Part shown: positions 1 to 64,000 of the stretch, piece after piece
Numbering within the stretch: the first letter of the stretch is position 1
How the letters are laid out: the number at the start of each line of letters is the position of its first letter
Source: Tretioscincus oriximinensis
Taxonomy: Eukaryota; Chordata; Lepidosauria; Squamata; Gymnophthalmidae
NCBI GenBank assembly: GCA_022410635.1
Contig: JAJVDF010001196.1
Span: 62,001 to 126,000, forward strand
DNA: 64,000 bases
Reading direction: 5' to 3'
Program-made: the position numbers and the translations under genes
Notes under the pieces: model-generated
Told to the model about the DNA's origin: nothing
Seen by the model: only the letters and a program-made list of their open reading frames with translations
The model's database searches: none

Positions 1-529
1 ATTTCTCCATTAGTCCAAGAAATGCTATTGTCTGCTTATGGTTCTTAGTAAAGTTCTTTATGTTGTAACGCTCAATTATGTTGTGCATTTTAAAAATACG
101 AAATACAGTTCATTAAAACATAAAACAAAGCTGGTGCATTATGCATCTTAGCATGAAATCTCTTCAGTAGTTGTTGATACTGGGATTGGGTTATGTTTCT
201 TTCATTTTGACTCTTGGCTATATGTAGAAGGTTTCCTTACTGTAATGACAAAACAGAAGGTTAAAATTAAACGTTCAATTGAACTGATTGTATAAAACAA
301 GAATATCTTTCATAGGGATGATTTTTGGATCAAATTTGTAGTTCTTTTCTGATTTTTTAAAAATAATCTGGGCATAATCTAAGTATTAGGAACCTTCCCT
401 GAGTTAAATGAAAGATCATCACTGAACTTTATTGACTGTTTTGTTACACCTTAATGATGGCAATAGATTTAGTTTTTGTTAAATATACATTCAGTCTCAT
501 AATGCTATACTGTAATGGTAGCAAATGAA

Positions 530-1172
530 ATTGTTCTAAGGGGAAAAAAGGGATCTCTTGTATCTTACAACCCCTTTGGGTCAGGAACAACCTGGCCACA
601 GTTTTCATGCTCTGGTAACTTACAGTTTTGATGCGCTCTAAGTGGGGCTGCCCCTGAAAATGGTTCTGAAGTGGCAGATGGTGCAGAACGTGGCAGTGAG
701 ACTGCTGACTTCTACAGCTTTGCGCACATAACACTGACCTTAAAAGGACTGCACTGACTGCCTACTCACAACCGAGGTCAGTTCAAGGTACTAACATTGT
801 CTTATAAGACCCTAAATGGCTTGGGCCCCTAATATTTGAAGGAATACCTCCTCCCATACTTATCTGCTTGCACCCTAAGATCTTCTGATGAGGCTCTCCG
901 GATAGTCCCATCTCCTTCACTCATAAGGGGCATGTGGGCACATGGGAGAATTTTTTCTGTGACAGCCCCCTCTAAGGTGTGTCAGACACCTACACTGCAC
1001 ACATTCATGTGCCTGATAAAGACACAGTTGTTTATCCTCGTCTTTAGCTGAGTCAAACATTCCCTTCTCCTTGAAGGCACTGCTACTTTTAAATTGCTGT
1101 TTTAATCATTTTTTATTGTGATCTACCCTGAAACCTTTGGGTATGGGGCAGAATATAAATGTAAATAAATAA
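530..1172 (+). mobile_element. L2-like LINE, 3' remnant
   Basis: Decayed reading frames contain QFKVLTLSYKTLNGLGP-like sequence and a 'LLPYLSACTLRSSDEALRIV' stretch, matching the C-terminus of L2/CR1-type reverse transcriptase seen better at 52.9 kb. The 3' end has ACCTTTGGGTATGGGGCAGA followed by TATAAATG and AAATAAATAAATAA, the tail shared by all L2-like copies here. Confidence 0.75.
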
Positions 1173-3248
1173 ATAACTACATCTATTCGGTGNGAATACC
1201 TGATTCTTGAGTGCAGAACAATGTAAAATTGCAGAACACTCACAAATATTTTCTCTGATCTATGAAATTATTTTATTTTAATAACTGGGAGCAAATGAAA
1301 ATTATTTCTTTTTCTTCAGTCTTGGGGTAGCTTATATATATTTCTTTGCAGATGACTTTAAGGTGGTTTATGTAAACTAGTATCTGCCACCAACTTGATG
1401 TGCAGGATACAAGTTGTGATCTTTCTTTGTTTTTGAATCACCACATGTTGCACAAGAATACTGGGTGTAGCTTGAAATGTGTAGTTTGGGTGGACATTGG
1501 TGAGAGTTTGTAACAGACTTTTAGTCATACTTACATTTGATTATAGGCTTAATAAATGATGCAGGTAAACAGGGTAAAGGTAACAAAATATGGAGGTTCT
1601 TTTTCTGATAATTTTATTAACCCAAACGTCTTTATCCTGAAAAGTCACTTGTTTTATTTCTTTGAATCAGATGCTGCTACTGTGACACACATTTTGTTAT
1701 GACGACTTCTTAGCATCTATTACTTGTATAACTGTACAGTAAAAAGAACATTTGAAAAAAAGTTTTAAAATTAACCAAGCAATCCAATCTATTGCAACTA
1801 TCACATGATCGTTTGCACATAGCCAGGAGTTTCATACTGGTACTAGTCCTTTGGGCTCAGATCCAGAAGATACTGGCTCAGGGCATTGAGAGTATCAAAT
1901 TTCATCATTGACTTGGCATCCTAAGGGGTGTGTATATATGTAAGAGTGTGAGTTCATGGCTGTATGTGTTTGTGTGCCTCTGAGAGTATTCTGGTATTGT
2001 GATGTCTAGATTTTGTGCCAGTAACAGTAAGAGGCAGATTGTGGCACATTTTTAGAGGTGGTGGCATGTACATCCTATGTACTAAATGACCAATGTCTTG
2101 CCGGTAATACTTCCTGTGCATGTGAACTGGAGTGGTGAACCTACAGAAGCTTGGGTTACTAAACTTTGCCTGATTAGTAAATCTAGCCTAACCTTAAAGT
2201 TAGGAGGACAGAAATAAGCATGAAGTTATGACCTAGGTCATATTTGCAAAAGACTCTATAAGATTGAGGAAAGGGGATTTGGCTTCCGCAGTTGTTGAAG
2301 AGGTGGAGTTAACACATTAGGTTCAGTTGAGGCTAGCCTATAGGCAAGTTTATTTTTAACAAGGCAAGTTGCTTGGCCAGCGCTGGATTTTAGCATGAGT
2401 AATGAGATGTTATGGACAGCTTGAGTGATAGAAATTAGATTCCCATCCTGAAAGGACTAGGCTCACTCCTTTGCTCCTTGTAAAGTTATGAATTAACATT
2501 ATTTCCCCTACAAGTGCTAGAGCAAGAACAGTTTTTCTGGTTGCATATGTCCTGAGAATTCAGGTGTAAATGATTTTCATATTACGTCTCCTTGATCAAA
2601 TTCAGGCCTTTTTCATTCTGATGAAATTACTGTTATCCTGTTCTTTTATAGCTGTAGATTCAATTGCAGTTATATTGTCATTGTGGAGCATATTCCTAGC
2701 TCGTGATCAGAGTCAAAATATGCAACTGAACCTATTTGGTTGTCCTAACAATATTCCTACCATTGTCTGTGACCATGAAGTGTATTTGTAATAATCAGAC
2801 AGTTTATCTGAACTGTCAGCACTGTCTCTTTTTGATTGCTGATAAAAGACTTCCATGTGTAGTGCTTAAATTAGGATTGAATTAAAAAGTTTCTAGTTAT
2901 GCAGAAAAATTCTTAGGATTTTCTTCAAGGGCAAGATAATCTTTAACTGAATCTCTGAACCATATCATTCGCCACATTATCAATTTTTATATGTGATACA
3001 GCTTCAAGGTATGGGATTATCTTATCATTTTTTTCTACAATAGCTCTAATAATAACTTTATTAGAGTTAATATATTCCAAATAATTACTAAATATTCTGA
3101 GAAGCTGGCTTCATCTGGAGGATCTGCTCAAATATGAGCAACCTTTAATGATCTTCAGGAATTTGTTTTCAGTACATAATCTTTATTAAAATGATTTAAG
3201 TATTACTGAGGAAATCTACATACATGAGTGCTTGCTGATCGTTTAGGG

Positions 3249-3403
3249 CAGAGATGTCAAACTGGTGGCCTCCAGATGTTCGTGAACCATAGTTCCCAAT
3301 ATTCCATTCCACTCCCAGCTCTCTGCCTATTCTACTAAGCCAAATGGAATGTTGGGAGTTGCAGTTTAGGAACATCTGGAGGGCCACCAGTTTGACAGCT
3401 CTG
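3249..3403 (+). mobile_element. Palindromic hAT-type MITE
   Basis: Both ends fold back on each other: left CAGAGATGTCAAACTGGTGG and right CCACCAGTTTGACAGCTCTG. Flanking 8-mers GTTTAGGG (3241-3248) and ATTTAGGT (3404-3411) agree at six of eight bases, fitting a decayed 8-bp hAT target duplication. Orientation is arbitrary. It ends 72 bp before TBCD exon a. Confidence 0.75.
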
Positions 3404-3475
3404 ATTTAGGTTATCAGTTCTTTGTTGATAGTAATTTTTACATATTTTGTCATTGTTTTTCTTTCATTTCTCTAG

Positions 3476-63784
<60,309 letters not shown>

Positions 63785-64000
63785 AAATCATAGAATCATA
63801 GAGTTGGAAGGGACCTCCAGGGTCATCGGGTCCAACTCCCTGCTCAATGCAGGATTCATTAAACCATCCCAGTAAGATGACTGTTCTCTTGACCCCCCTG
63901 TTCTATGCACAACTCCTTTTGAGCAGTGCACACTCAATCACGATCTATTATTTTATTTTTTTGCCAGAGAGGGAGGGGGACAAGCACACAAAGCATGATC
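63785..64000 (-). mobile_element. CR1 3' end, older subfamily
   Basis: AATCATAGAATCATAGAGTT then GGAAGGGACCTCCAGGGTCA and GGTCCAACTCCCTGCTCAAT is the reversed 3' end of the CR1 type with ATTCTATG octamer tails, known from birds, turtles and crocodilians. It differs from the TTCTTATG-tailed CR1 in the rest of the window. It continues to the window edge, where an A/T-rich interruption is seen. Confidence 0.8.

Larger units (their letters stand above)
1..3475 (+). other. Upstream TBCD intron
   Basis: No exon recognised. It holds an L2 remnant (530-1172) and a hAT MITE (3249-3403). The remainder is AT-rich, with a GT-rich stretch near 1928-1980. Confidence 0.6.

Noticed and set aside
2570..2791. 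Open frame of 73 codons, hydrophobic
   Set aside because: No family resemblance or splice signals that fit TBCD; expected by chance in AT-rich intron.

Overview
This is a vertebrate nuclear genome window with interrupted genes, GT-AG introns and a large load of degenerate transposons. The repeat set is CR1 LINEs with octamer 3' tails, L2-like LINEs ending in TAAA-rich microsatellites, L1 remnants, a SPIN-like hAT element and palindromic MITEs. That mix fits a non-avian reptile, most likely a squamate lizard; the exact taxon is inferred, not proven. The assembly has scattered single Ns and one 513-base gap at 39936-40448.

The plus strand carries eleven internal exons of TBCD (tubulin-folding cofactor D) between 3476 and 61755. 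They splice into one frame of about 323 codons with correct phases throughout; the first and last exons of the gene lie outside the window. One intron, 11859-41686, is about 30 kb long and holds a complete gene on the opposite strand, ZNF750, an epidermal differentiation transcription factor. It has two coding exons (18746-20148 and 16937-17639, giving 701 residues), a predicted non-coding first exon ending at 25305, a TATA-like box near 25440 and a likely polyA site near 15950. The same nesting of ZNF750 inside TBCD is known in human, so this is conserved gene order. I know of no shared biochemical pathway: TBCD acts in tubulin dimer assembly, ZNF750 in keratinocyte gene control.

The rest is intron filled with transposon fossils. 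By region: 0.5-1.2 kb L2; 3.2 kb a hAT MITE just before a TBCD exon; 4-7.6 kb old minus-strand CR1; 9.6 kb a tRNA-derived SINE; 14.6-15.6 kb an L2 split by a young CR1; 28.5-29.2 kb a SPIN-like element with a perfect 8-bp target duplication; 29.6-30.3 kb an L2 split by a MITE that also carries an inverted copy of its right flank; 31.4-34.6 kb several CR1 copies and a palindrome; 36.7 kb a second copy of that MITE with a perfect 10-bp target duplication; 37.6-40.9 kb CR1, L1 and another LINE nested in one another and containing the assembly gap; 42.0-42.5 kb paired pyrimidine and purine tracts; 43.4, 46.2, 47.4 and 52.9 kb L2; 52.0 kb CR1 with an exact 62-bp duplication around an N; 63.8 kb an older CR1 type.

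I found no rRNA, tRNA gene or CRISPR array, and no wholly new gene system. The most unusual items are the MITE with its templated inverted duplication and its sister copy, the SPIN-like element with an unrelated GC-rich core, and the layered nested insertions.
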